Shown here piece by piece: positions 42,544 to 51,321 of a stretch of DNA of 64,000 nucleotides. The DNA comes from Agrobacterium sp. a22-2. Lineage in GTDB: Bacteria; Pseudomonadota; Alphaproteobacteria; Rhizobiales; Rhizobiaceae. The stretch covers positions 496,001-560,000 of the forward strand of contig NZ_JAAXMM010000001.1 of the NCBI RefSeq assembly GCF_012276985.1, written 5' to 3'. A program made the position numbers and the translations under genes. Below the pieces are notes generated by a model. It saw nothing but the letters and a program-made list of their open reading frames with translations, was not told the origin of the DNA and did not search any database. The stretch's first letter is position 1; every line of letters begins with the position of its first letter.

Positions 42544-43389
42544 TCAGTTTGCGCTGGCCGTCGCGTTCTTCAGAAGTGCGAGCCGCGCGGTGTCATGTGA
42601 AGCAAAGATGGTTATCGAGGAACCGTAATCCCGGTTGAGCGCACGCAGCCTGTCCTGGTTGGCCAGCCGCGCGGTCCGGTCACTGCTCATGATCGACTGG
42701 TAGATTTTCAGCCCCACCGGGCTGCGGGGCGTCAAGGCATCGAGTTCGTCGTGATGCATGAAGCTGTCGCCCGCATTAAACAGCCATCCGTTTTCCACGC
42801 GGATCGCCACGCCGGTATGTCCCAAGGTGTGGCCGCGGAGCGGGACCAACAGTATCTCGGGAGGAAGTCCGTCCAACGCACGGACGGTCTCGAAGCCAAA
42901 CCAGTTCTCGCCACCCCCGGAATAGGTCCGCCAATCCCGCACGCTGTCCCACATCGACGGCCGATAGCGCTGGCGTGCGATGAAGTTGAGCCGTGTCGCC
43001 TCCGCAGCCGACCGCTCTGCGGCCATGACGTGAATGCGGGCTTCGGGAAAATCCTCGATCCCACCGGCATGATCGAAATCAAGATGGGTAAGGACGATGT
43101 GGCGCACATCGCGCGCGCAGTAGCCGAGCGCCTCAACCTGACGGATCGCTGTATCCTCCTCACGCAATTGCGTGTTGAGAAGAGCTGGCCAGAGACGGGC
43201 AAGCCTGCGTGGGCCGGACTTCCACACGTCCTGCAAGCCATAGCCGGTATCCACAAGCACCAGTCCGTTTGCCGTCTCGAGCAGCACACAATGCGTGCAG
43301 ATGTCGGCGTGGAACCCGCGGCTGCGGCCGTCGAACAGCATACCGCCGAATGGGCAATGCGTACCGCAATTGAAATGATGAATACGCAT
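42544..43389 (-). CDS. MBL-fold metallo-hydrolase (AHL-lactonase-like)
   Basis: Zinc metallo-hydrolase of 281 residues. The metal motif is THLDFDHAGG (H102, D104, D106, H107), the H-x-D-x-D-H variant of the usual HxHxDH. Further ligands are expected in LRGHTLGHTGV and NAGDSF, and FASHD at the end. The N terminus (IHHFNCGTHCPFGG) is typical of N-acyl-homoserine-lactonase-like members, so quorum quenching is possible, but other lactones or esters fit too. It stands 54 bases downstream of the alpha/beta hydrolase at 43444, in the same direction. Confidence 0.88.
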   Translation of the reverse strand: MRIHHFNCGTHCPFGGMLFDGRSRGFHADICTHCVLLETANGLVLVDTGYGLQDVWKSGPRRLARLWPALLNTQLREEDTAIRQVEALGYCARDVRHIVLTHLDFDHAGGIEDFPEARIHVMAAERSAAEATRLNFIARQRYRPSMWDSVRDWRTYSGGGENWFGFETVRALDGLPPEILLVPLRGHTLGHTGVAIRVENGWLFNAGDSFMHHDELDALTPRSPVGLKIYQSIMSSDRTARLANQDRLRALNRDYGSSITIFASHDTARLALLKNATASAN

Positions 43390-43443
43390 GAAAGCTCCCC
43401 CGTGAAACGGTGCGGGACGATGGGTCGTCCCGCACCGGATAGT

Positions 43444-44265
43444 TCAGGCGGCCTTGGTGACACCCAATCGCGCCACATTCGCAGTGTCGGGTCGGGCATG
43501 ACGCATTGCCCAATCGAGCGCGAAATCTGCAACCTGCTCCCAGCCTGGATCGACGCAGGTCCAGTGTGAGCGATCCTCGAAAATTTTGAGAACCGTCTCA
43601 GATGGCGCACGCTTCTGTTTGTCGTAGATCGCCCTGGTCATGCTGGCATCGGCGATCAGGTCCAGGCCGCCGCCGATCAGGAGCAGCGGCGCACGGCTCG
43701 GATTGTCCCAGCGGATCTTGCCGACGGAGGTCAGGATTCCGTCCCAGTAAACCTTGCCCGCGGTGGGTACGATGTAGCGATCGTAGTAGTAGTCTGCCTT
43801 CTCCGGCGGCAGCGTGTTTGCGAAGCGCGCGCCGAAGAACTTGCGCGACATGTGCATGACGCGGCCCCAACTGCCCCAGGAGCCCAGTACGGGCAAGGCC
43901 GAAACGATGGAGTGGATGCCGAGCCGCACGCCAGTGGTCGGCGCGGGATCGATGGCAACGCCAGCAGCTCCGAAGCCGCGATCAAGTAAGATCTGGGTGA
44001 ATACGCCTCCGGCAGAATGACCGATCAGGATAGGCTGCTCGGGCAGTTTCCTGATTTCCGCCTCAAGATGGTCAACAATGCCTTTGACCCCGATCTCCTT
44101 GAGCTTGGGATGCGGATTGGCCCGGAGTTCGGCGGGGTCGCGGTCATCATAGGGCCAGTTCGGCGCGACAACAGTATGGCCTTTGGCTTCGTAGTGCGCC
44201 TTGAAGCCTTCCCAGCTTTTCGCATTGAGCCAGGCGCCGTGGATGAGCATGATGGTCTTGGTCAT
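43444..44265 (-). CDS. Alpha/beta hydrolase
   Basis: Cytoplasmic alpha/beta hydrolase of 273 residues. It has IMLIHGAWLNAKSWEGF (oxyanion HG), the nucleophile in ILIGHSAGGVFTQ, the acid likely in GGGLDLIAD, and a C-terminal histidine (FEDRSHWTC). The start at 44265 is preceded by AAGGGG; the frame further upstream is not conserved. It lies between the haloperoxidase paralogue 3 and the MBL hydrolase, all leftward, and is probably part of one hydrolase operon (45367 to 42544). Confidence 0.88.
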   Translation of the reverse strand: MTKTIMLIHGAWLNAKSWEGFKAHYEAKGHTVVAPNWPYDDRDPAELRANPHPKLKEIGVKGIVDHLEAEIRKLPEQPILIGHSAGGVFTQILLDRGFGAAGVAIDPAPTTGVRLGIHSIVSALPVLGSWGSWGRVMHMSRKFFGARFANTLPPEKADYYYDRYIVPTAGKVYWDGILTSVGKIRWDNPSRAPLLLIGGGLDLIADASMTRAIYDKQKRAPSETVLKIFEDRSHWTCVDPGWEQVADFALDWAMRHARPDTANVARLGVTKAA

Positions 44266-44389
44266 TGTCGTTCCCCTTGTTGAGAGTATACGGCAGCAGC
44301 ATAGGCACGCCGCAGCCGTCACCGCCGTGCGGTGGACGTCGGATTGGGCGAACCCGGCGCGGCGTGCCATTGAATGTCCGGTGCGCGCC

Positions 44390-45367
44390 TCAGCTCTTGA
44401 TGAAGTCGAGGAGGTCCGGATTGATGATCTCCGGATGCGTGGTGCACAAACCGTGCGGCAAACCCTTGTAGGTTTTGAGCGTGCCGTTCTTTAGCAGTTT
44501 GGCCGAGAGCGGCGCGGAGTCTGCATAAGGCACGATCTGGTCATCGTCGCCGTGCATGATGAGGACGGGGACTTCGATCCTCTTCAGGTCTTCGGTAAAA
44601 TCGGTTTCGGAGAATGCCTTGATGCAGTCGTAATGCGCCTTGGCGCCGCCCATCATGCCCTGCCTCCACCAGTTCTCGATCACCCCTTGGCTCGGCTTGG
44701 CACCCTCACGGTTGTAGCCGTAGAACGGGCCGGCCGGGACATCGAGGAAGAACTGTGCACGATTGGCGACTAGTGCTGCACGGAAACTATCGAAGACCTC
44801 GATCGGCAAGCCGCCCGGGTTCTTTTCGGACTTGACCATGATCGGCGGCACAGCTCCGATCAGCACGGCCTTGGCGACACGGCCGGGCTTGGCCCGGGCT
44901 ACGTAGTGCGCGACCTCGCCGCCGCCCGTCGAGTGGCCAACATGGATGGCGTTCTTGAGGTCGAGCTTCTCGGCCAACTCCGCCACGTCGGCGGCATAGG
45001 TGTCCATCTCGTTGCCTGTATAGGTCTGGGTCGATCGACCGTGACCGCGGCGATCGTGGGCGATGACACGGAATCCCTTGTCGAGAAAATACATCATCTG
45101 ATTGTCCCAGTCGTCGGCAGAAAGTGGCCAGCCATGATGGAAGACGATTGGCTGGGCATCGCGAGCACCCCAGTCTTTGTAGAAGATTTCAGTACCGTCT
45201 TCGGTCTTGATGAAGGACATGATGGATTTCCCCTTTTTGGTTTCGGTGGATTGGGAAGCGGCGGAGGCCCGGTTTGGAAGAGCCGCCACCGCGAACGCTG
45301 CGCCTGCCGCAATCAAGAGGTCTCGTCGGGTGGCATCCAGGTTCAGCGCGATGGCCTTGTCGTTCAT
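44390..45367 (-). CDS. Tat-exported alpha/beta hydrolase (non-heme chloroperoxidase-like), paralogue 3
   Basis: Third member of the set at 18132 and 29259, more divergent ([20 protein letters not shown]). The 325-residue precursor has a twin-arginine signal ([25 protein letters not shown]). The catalytic serine is in [10 protein letters not shown], the acid in [10 protein letters not shown] and the histidine in LPHGLCTTH. An internal ATG at 45220 (MSFIKTEDG) has AAGGGG nine bases upstream. It is first gene of the leftward hydrolase run and divergent from the large ATPase regulator at 45657, which may control it. Confidence 0.9.
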   Translation of the reverse strand: MNDKAIALNLDATRRDLLIAAGAAFAVAALPNRASAASQSTETKKGKSIMSFIKTEDGTEIFYKDWGARDAQPIVFHHGWPLSADDWDNQMMYFLDKGFRVIAHDRRGHGRSTQTYTGNEMDTYAADVAELAEKLDLKNAIHVGHSTGGGEVAHYVARAKPGRVAKAVLIGAVPPIMVKSEKNPGGLPIEVFDSFRAALVANRAQFFLDVPAGPFYGYNREGAKPSQGVIENWWRQGMMGGAKAHYDCIKAFSETDFTEDLKRIEVPVLIMHGDDDQIVPYADSAPLSAKLLKNGTLKTYKGLPHGLCTTHPEIINPDLLDFIKS

Positions 45368-45656
45368 GGTCGTCTCCCTCGAGGCGTGACTGGCTTTGTT
45401 TCGACAACTTGGACGGTGGCTTGGTTAGGGGTGTGAATCGAGTAAAGCGTCGTAAATTGATGAAAATCAGAATATCGCGGAGCGCCGTACCGAATTGCAG
45501 CGGTGTGGAAAATGCCACCACGCCACGCACGGTCACCGCAGGTTCCACGATCGCAGGCTCGATCGATCAAAGGCGAGACTCCGAGCAAGAGTCGAAGTAA
45601 ACTTCGCCAGAGAGCGTCAGAGGCGTGGTGCTGGGTGAGTTCCAAGTGGGGCGACG

Positions 45657-48476
45657 ATGGGAACGGAAGAGGAGAACAAGGGCCCGCGCGGCGACCGCGA
45701 GATCAGGTTCGGCGAATACGCCTTCTATCCCGCACGAGGCGTTCTGCTGCGCGATGGTGTCCGGGTAAAGATAGGGAGCCGCGCGATTGCCCTTCTGGAG
45801 GCTCTCGTCCAGAGGCCAGGAGAGACCGTGGGCTACGCCGAGCTGATGAGAGCCGGTTGGCCCGGCATTCATGTCGATGATGCTAACCTGAGGGTTCAGA
45901 TGTCCTCCTTGCGGAGACTTCTCGACGCGGGTCAGGAAGAAACCTCCCACATAACGAACGCTCCTGGCCGCGGTTATTCGCTAACCAGCCTGACGACGGA
46001 CATCGCACCGTCAAGAGCATCCGATTTCGGCAAAACACCGATCGGCCTCGTCTCGCCGCTGAGCACAATAGTGGGGCGCGGTGAGGACGTGAGCGCAACG
46101 ATCGAGCGCATCGGTCGCTACCGGTGTGTAACCCTGGTCGGCCCCGGCGGCATCGGCAAAACCCGTGTGGCGGTCGAGGCGTGCTGGTGCATGACATATG
46201 ACGACAGCCGCCGCATCTGCTTCGTTGACCTTGCGCCACTGGCTTCGGCCGATTTCGTCGCCGCCACAATCGCTTCCGTGCTCGACCTGGAGGGAGGAGA
46301 CCAGGCTTCTCCCGAACTACGGATACTCAGGGCCCTCAAGGAAGAACCGACACTGCTTGTTCTCGATAATTGCGAGCATGTACTTGACGTGACAGCCGGC
46401 CTGGTCGAGAGGCTCCTCAAGGGGGTCGGGACCCTGCGGGTCCTGGCCACCAGCCGGGAGCCCTTCCTGTTGGAGGGAGAGGCAACGGTCCGGCTCGGTG
46501 GCCTCGGGCTTCCGGGCGAAGACGACATTCTCCCGACTCTGGAAGCCGCCATGGCATATCCTGCGGTCGAGCTTCTGGCAGAACGCGCCATCTCGTCGGC
46601 CCAGACCGTGGCGCTCGACAACGACGATGTCATCGATCTGATCCATATATGCCGACGGCTGGACGGCATCCCTCTGGCGATCGAGCTGGCAGCGGCCCGA
46701 ATAGAGGCGATCGGCGTAGGCGCTCTATCCAAAATCCTTGATGAGCAATTCGCGATTCTTGGCGAAGTGCGACGGTCTGCCCCGCCGAGGCATCGCACCT
46801 TGACGGCAATGTTGGAATGGAGCTTCGACATGCTGGGTGATGACGAGCGGGACCTGCTCGTGACACTCAGTGTGTTCCGCGGCGAGTTCGAAATGGAAGG
46901 AGCCATTGTCGTCTCGCCTATGGAACCGGATGTCATTCTGAGGAGGCTGTCGGGCCTGATTACCAAGTCTCTGATCATCGTCAGCAGGACGGGCAACCGC
47001 ATCCTGTATAGGCTGCTCGAAACCACGCGGGCATTCTGCGAGCCGAAACTGAGGCAGCGATGCGATGCCAACGATGTATATCGGAGGCATGCCGAGTACC
47101 TGGTTGGCTATCTCGCCAAGACACGGAAGCTCGACGTTACCTCCACGGCCGAAAAAAGCATGGTAAGCGCCGAACTTCGAAGCGTGGTTTCCGACGTTCG
47201 ATGGGCGATAAACTGGGGGCTGAGCCTGGAAGGCGACTCCCGTCAGGCGGTCCGTCTCATCGTCGACAGCGGTCCCATGTGGCTGCGACTGTCGATGCTC
47301 AAGGACTACGCGCTCGTCATCGAGCAAGCGATTGACATCCTGTCCGCCGATCCGGACTTTACGGACACCGACCTGATCTGGCTGGCGCCAAGCTTGCACA
47401 AGGCATGGTACAATTCTCTTGGCCTATCGGCCAAGGTCCAGCCCTTGCTGGTCAAGACCGTCGAGGTAGCGCGGCGTGAAAACGAAACGAGCTGTCTACT
47501 TGATTGCCTCTGGGCGTTGTTTGGCACCCGACTAACGCAAGCACGCTATGGCGCAGCGCTGGCCTATGCCCGCGAGTTTCAGGGCGTTGCAGAGCGTTCT
47601 TCGGACGCGGCGCAAAACGCAATGGCGCAACGCATCGTCGCGTTAAGCATGTGGCGAAACGGCGATCTGACATCGGCGCTCGAACACGGCAAAGCCGCCA
47701 TCCGGAGCCGGGCCGTAATGACGGCCCATGTTCAGCTGGATCTCATGTACAAACAGGGTGTCGCTTCAAGAGCCAATTTTTCCAACCTTCTATGGCTCGT
47801 AGGTCAACCAGACGCGGCTCTGGACCTGGCGCACGAAGCCATGACGATTGGTTTGTCCGGCGATCTGCTCGGCTTATCCTATGGCCTGGGCCAGACCATA
47901 ATCCCTCTTGCGTTCTGGGTGGGCGACATCGAGCAAGCGAGTTCGTTGTCCGCTCTTCTCGTCAAGATCGCGATGGAGAACGACCTCGGCTACTGGGCCA
48001 AATGGGGGCGGACCTATCAGAGCGCCGCCTACCGCCTCAAACATGGTGTCGTGCTTGCAGACGACGCCATCATCCTGCATCAGGACAGTCTTGACGGACT
48101 CCATCGCCACATCCTGGCGACCATCCTGCCCGATTTGCCGATCGCGTGGGTGACCGCGCTCGATAGCGAAGAACGGCGTGAGCATCCGCACTGGTGCACC
48201 GCTGAACTCCAGCGTGTTGCGGGACTGCATTTGTTCAAGGCCGGGGACTTCGAGGGTGCGCGGGCGCAATTGGAGTATGCCGCCGACACTGCGAACAGTC
48301 AGTCGGCACTCGCATGGGAACTCCGCGCCGCGACAAGCCTCGCCGAACTCGACGTGCGGGAAGGAATGGCGCGGGCCGCCCGCGGCAGGCTTGAAGATAT
48401 TCTCGGCCGGATCAAGGAAGGTTCGAAGACGGCTGACGTCAGGAACGCTCGTCGGTTGTTTGCCAATCTTTCATGA
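45657..48476 (+). CDS. Winged-helix/AAA-ATPase/TPR-type transcriptional regulator
   Basis: A 939-residue STAND-like regulator. Residues 15-115 are an OmpR/PhoB-type winged helix (GVRVKIGSRAIALLEALVQRPGETVGYAELMRAGWPG, NLRVQMSSLRRLLD, APGRGYSLT). Residues 140-400 are an NB-ARC-like ATPase with the P-loop GPGGIGKT (162-169), Walker B TLLVLDNCEHVLD, and a GVGTLRVLATSREPFL sensor. The remaining 500 residues are helical and suggest TPR-like repeats. Such proteins are switched by ATP and ligand binding to their repeat domain. It is divergent from the Tat haloperoxidase gene, with a 289-base intergenic space, so control of the hydrolase operon is likely. Confidence 0.88.
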   Translation: MGTEEENKGPRGDREIRFGEYAFYPARGVLLRDGVRVKIGSRAIALLEALVQRPGETVGYAELMRAGWPGIHVDDANLRVQMSSLRRLLDAGQEETSHITNAPGRGYSLTSLTTDIAPSRASDFGKTPIGLVSPLSTIVGRGEDVSATIERIGRYRCVTLVGPGGIGKTRVAVEACWCMTYDDSRRICFVDLAPLASADFVAATIASVLDLEGGDQASPELRILRALKEEPTLLVLDNCEHVLDVTAGLVERLLKGVGTLRVLATSREPFLLEGEATVRLGGLGLPGEDDILPTLEAAMAYPAVELLAERAISSAQTVALDNDDVIDLIHICRRLDGIPLAIELAAARIEAIGVGALSKILDEQFAILGEVRRSAPPRHRTLTAMLEWSFDMLGDDERDLLVTLSVFRGEFEMEGAIVVSPMEPDVILRRLSGLITKSLIIVSRTGNRILYRLLETTRAFCEPKLRQRCDANDVYRRHAEYLVGYLAKTRKLDVTSTAEKSMVSAELRSVVSDVRWAINWGLSLEGDSRQAVRLIVDSGPMWLRLSMLKDYALVIEQAIDILSADPDFTDTDLIWLAPSLHKAWYNSLGLSAKVQPLLVKTVEVARRENETSCLLDCLWALFGTRLTQARYGAALAYAREFQGVAERSSDAAQNAMAQRIVALSMWRNGDLTSALEHGKAAIRSRAVMTAHVQLDLMYKQGVASRANFSNLLWLVGQPDAALDLAHEAMTIGLSGDLLGLSYGLGQTIIPLAFWVGDIEQASSLSALLVKIAMENDLGYWAKWGRTYQSAAYRLKHGVVLADDAIILHQDSLDGLHRHILATILPDLPIAWVTALDSEERREHPHWCTAELQRVAGLHLFKAGDFEGARAQLEYAADTANSQSALAWELRAATSLAELDVREGMARAARGRLEDILGRIKEGSKTADVRNARRLFANLS

Positions 48477-48562
48477 GTCCACCCTCCAACGCGATCCTCC
48501 AATATCGCCTTTCAACCAGCCGAGGTCTCTGTCAGACCCCCTCACAATGATCTTTCCAGGCG

Positions 48563-48656
48563 TGTCGCAAACTTTCAGGGATGTCAGAATATCCCCGGCC
48601 GGCGGAAATTTCTCTTCCCCTGGCCAACATAGGGTTAAAGACGGAAATTTGCGACA
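48563..48656. repeat. 94-bp element bounded by 9-bp perfect inverted repeats
   Basis: TGTCGCAAA (48563-48571) and TTTGCGACA (48648-48656) are perfect inverted ends starting TG and ending CA, with 76 bases between. It lies in the convergent gap between the ATPase regulator and the dihydroxyacetone kinase. The structure suggests a MITE-like element or joined ends of a lost insertion sequence; there is no coding content. Confidence 0.45.
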
Positions 48657-48684
48657 AGCCCCACCTCGTGGTGCGCCCGTTCCT

Positions 48685-50313
48685 TCATGATTTGCGCGAT
48701 GCCAGGAATTCGAAGAGGCGCGCCACAGCCTCCGCCCCGGGATCATTGTTACCTTCGAGTTGTCGCGCGTTGACATAGGCTGCACGTCCGGCCTTGGCTC
48801 GGCTCATTCCAGCGGTTCCGTCCGCTCCCTTTCGAGCGGCACTGGCGGCCTGCGAAAAGCCGTCATTCAGACTGTCGAGAGCCGGTGCGAGGGCATCCAC
48901 CATCGTGCGGTCGCCGACCTTGGCTCCGCCAATTTCCTGCATCCGGCCAAGCCCTGCCTTCAACGCTTCGCGCATGGGCAAACCGCTCGAGGCTCCGTCA
49001 CCAGCCGCGGCAAAGAAGATCGCGAGCAAGACGCCGGAGGAACCGCCCATGGTTTGGCTGAGCTCGAGACCGATTGCCCGCAGCAATTGCGTGTGATCGG
49101 AGAGCGGCAGGCGATCCATCGCACTGATGAGCGCCCGTGCGGCACCCGCCAGTGTGGAACCGGTATCTCCGTCCCCGGATTTTGCATCGAGAGCATTCAG
49201 CTTCTGTTCCGCGGCAATCATGACCTCACAGCAATCCACCAGAAAGTCGCGCGTCGGCTTGTGGTTTGACGGAAGAGGCATGATCGGCGTCAGCCCGTCG
49301 GGAAGACCCATGACCCTCACCGGGTCAACCTTGGCAAGGCCGGGCCAGGCGGACGGACCAACAGGCATTGCAAGGCATGCAAGATCCTCGTCGTCAGCCG
49401 GATAAAGTGAGATCGAGAAGCCGCGCATGTCGAGCGACGTCATCATGGCGGCGGGCCCGACAACGTGACTTACGTGAGAACCGATCTCCGATCGAATGAG
49501 TTCGTGTGTCAGAACCGACATTTCGAGAACGGATGTTCCACCGAGATTGTTGATCAGCGCCACATGGTTCCGCTCGCCGACCGCGGCCTTGAGCTTCCGG
49601 GCGACGGCAGCCATGGCCGATTGCGCGCCGGAATAATCCACTTGCTCGACGCCGGCCTCGCCATGGATACCAAGGCCAAGCTCGGCCATGCCCTTCGGGA
49701 TTCGATCCTCCTTGGGCGAGCCCGGCACGGTGCAGGTGTCGAGCGACATGCCGATGCTGCGGGTGCCGGAAATGACGCGGCGGGCGGCCTCGGTCACGGT
49801 ATCGAGGTCCGCGCCGTTTTCGGCGAGAGCACCGGCAATCTTGTGGACGAAGAGCGTGCCGGCGACACCGCGGGCCTGGGGCAGGTCCGGCAGCGCGATG
49901 TCGTCGTCGACGATGACCATGTTGACGTTGAGACCGAAGGCGCGGGCGCGCTCCGCGGCGAGGCCGAAATTCAGCCGGTCGCCAGTGTAGTTCTTGACGA
50001 TCAGCAGGCAGCCGGCCGGGCCGGTGACGGCGAGGATACCGGCTAGTACCGCGTCGACGCTCGGCGAGGCGAAGACATCGCCGCAGACGGCGGCGGTGAG
50101 CATGCCCGCCCCGACGAAGCCGGCATGGGCCGGTTCGTGGCCGGAGCCGCCGCCGGAGACCAGCGCGACCCTGGAGCGGTCCCAATCGGCGCGCACGACG
50201 ACGCGGATGTGCGGGTAGCCGTCCAGCCTTGCGAGCGGCACGGCCGAGGTTGCGAGCAGGCCTTCGACGGCCTCGATGACGACGTCTTCACGCTTGTTGA
50301 TGAATTGTGCCAT
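48685..50313 (-). CDS. Dihydroxyacetone kinase, DhaK-DhaL fusion
   Basis: ATP-dependent kinase of 542 residues that phosphorylates dihydroxyacetone or a related triose/tetrulose. The DhaK part (1-330) has SGGGSGHEPAHAGFVG and the histidine expected to bind the keto group covalently (GLGIHGEAGVE). The DhaL ATP-binding part (about 345-540) has DAKSGDGDTGSTLAGAA with the Mg-binding aspartates, and TMGGSSGVL. The ATP-type fusion is complete. It is the last gene of the leftward ABC operon (12-bp gap), so it phosphorylates the imported sugar or polyol, or its oxidation product. Confidence 0.93.
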   Translation of the reverse strand: MAQFINKREDVVIEAVEGLLATSAVPLARLDGYPHIRVVVRADWDRSRVALVSGGGSGHEPAHAGFVGAGMLTAAVCGDVFASPSVDAVLAGILAVTGPAGCLLIVKNYTGDRLNFGLAAERARAFGLNVNMVIVDDDIALPDLPQARGVAGTLFVHKIAGALAENGADLDTVTEAARRVISGTRSIGMSLDTCTVPGSPKEDRIPKGMAELGLGIHGEAGVEQVDYSGAQSAMAAVARKLKAAVGERNHVALINNLGGTSVLEMSVLTHELIRSEIGSHVSHVVGPAAMMTSLDMRGFSISLYPADDEDLACLAMPVGPSAWPGLAKVDPVRVMGLPDGLTPIMPLPSNHKPTRDFLVDCCEVMIAAEQKLNALDAKSGDGDTGSTLAGAARALISAMDRLPLSDHTQLLRAIGLELSQTMGGSSGVLLAIFFAAAGDGASSGLPMREALKAGLGRMQEIGGAKVGDRTMVDALAPALDSLNDGFSQAASAARKGADGTAGMSRAKAGRAAYVNARQLEGNNDPGAEAVARLFEFLASRKS

Positions 50314-50325
50314 TGGAAAACTCCC

Positions 50326-51321
50326 TTATGCGAGGCGCAGGCCGTCGGCGTCGAAATAAAGCGGGTTGCTGGGTTCGATCTTGACGATGTCACCATCGCG
50401 CAAGGCCGTATGGGGCTCCGTGACCGTAACGAGGTTGGTTCCCCGGAAGGACAGGTGCAGACGGGTCTGGTCGCCGAGCCGCTCGACCCGGTGAACGAGG
50501 CTCTCCTCGCCTGCCCCCTGGCGGATATGCTCGGGCCTGAGGCCCATGGAGACGGCCCGCGGCGGGGCACCGGGAAAGAGATCGGCCGGCAGGATGTTGA
50601 TGCGCGGCTGGCCGAGGCGGGCCGCCGCATAGATGCTGACCGGTTGTTCATAGACTTCGCGCGGCGAGCCGAACTGGACGAGGCGCCCGTGATGCAGCAC
50701 CCCGACATGCGTCGCCATGGTCATCGCCTCGACCTGGTCATGGGTGACATAGAGCAGCGTCGCGCCGAGATTGGCCTGGATGTTCTTGAGTTCGATGCGC
50801 AGGTCCGCCCGAAGCTTAGCGTCGAGCGAGCTCAAGGGTTCGTCCATCAGATAGATCTGCGGGTTGCGCACCAGCGCCCGACCGATCGAGACGCGCTGCA
50901 TCTCGCCGCCGGACAGAGCCGTCGCCTTGTTGTCGAGCTTGTGGGCGATCTGCAGGACGTCGGCGATGGCCTTCACCTTGCGGTCCATCTCGTCTTTCGG
51001 GGTTCGGAGCAGCGGCGACTTCAGCGGGAATTCCAGGTTTTCGCGGACCGTCAGGTGCGGGTAGAGCGAATATTGCTGGAAGACCATGGCGACGTTGCGT
51101 TCGGCCGGGGTGAGCCCTTGCGTCGGCCGGCCGTCGATCAGGATCTCGCCGCTGTCGGGCCGGTCGAGGCCGGAAATCAGGCGCAGCGTCGTGGTCTTGC
51201 CGGCCCCGGTGGGCCCGAGCAGCACGACGAAGGAGCCGTCCGGCACCGTCATCGAGACAGTGTCGAGGGCGAGGTGATCGCCGAAGCGCTTGGTGACGTT
51301 GTTCAGGGTGACCTCAGCCAT
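50326..51321 (-). CDS. ABC transporter ATP-binding protein (UgpC/MalK-type), second copy
   Basis: ATPase of 331 residues with a regulatory C-terminal domain. Walker A is GPTGAGKTT, the signature LSGGEMQRVSIGRAL, Walker B IYLMDEPLSSLDAKLR and the switch VTHDQVEAM. The C-terminal OB-type domain (SMGLRPEHIRQGAGEE) is shortened. The start at 51321 overlaps the end of the preceding ATPase gene by 8 bases. Two different ATPase subunits in one operon is the arrangement of the rhizobial glycerol transporter (GlpS/GlpT). Confidence 0.92.
   Translation of the reverse strand: MAEVTLNNVTKRFGDHLALDTVSMTVPDGSFVVLLGPTGAGKTTTLRLISGLDRPDSGEILIDGRPTQGLTPAERNVAMVFQQYSLYPHLTVRENLEFPLKSPLLRTPKDEMDRKVKAIADVLQIAHKLDNKATALSGGEMQRVSIGRALVRNPQIYLMDEPLSSLDAKLRADLRIELKNIQANLGATLLYVTHDQVEAMTMATHVGVLHHGRLVQFGSPREVYEQPVSIYAAARLGQPRINILPADLFPGAPPRAVSMGLRPEHIRQGAGEESLVHRVERLGDQTRLHLSFRGTNLVTVTEPHTALRDGDIVKIEPSNPLYFDADGLRLA

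Noticed and set aside
48685-50313. Long frames on the opposite strand and in other phases over the dihydroxyacetone kinase gene
   Set aside because: They lack motifs, have arginine-rich low-quality composition and overlap a complete, well-conserved enzyme.
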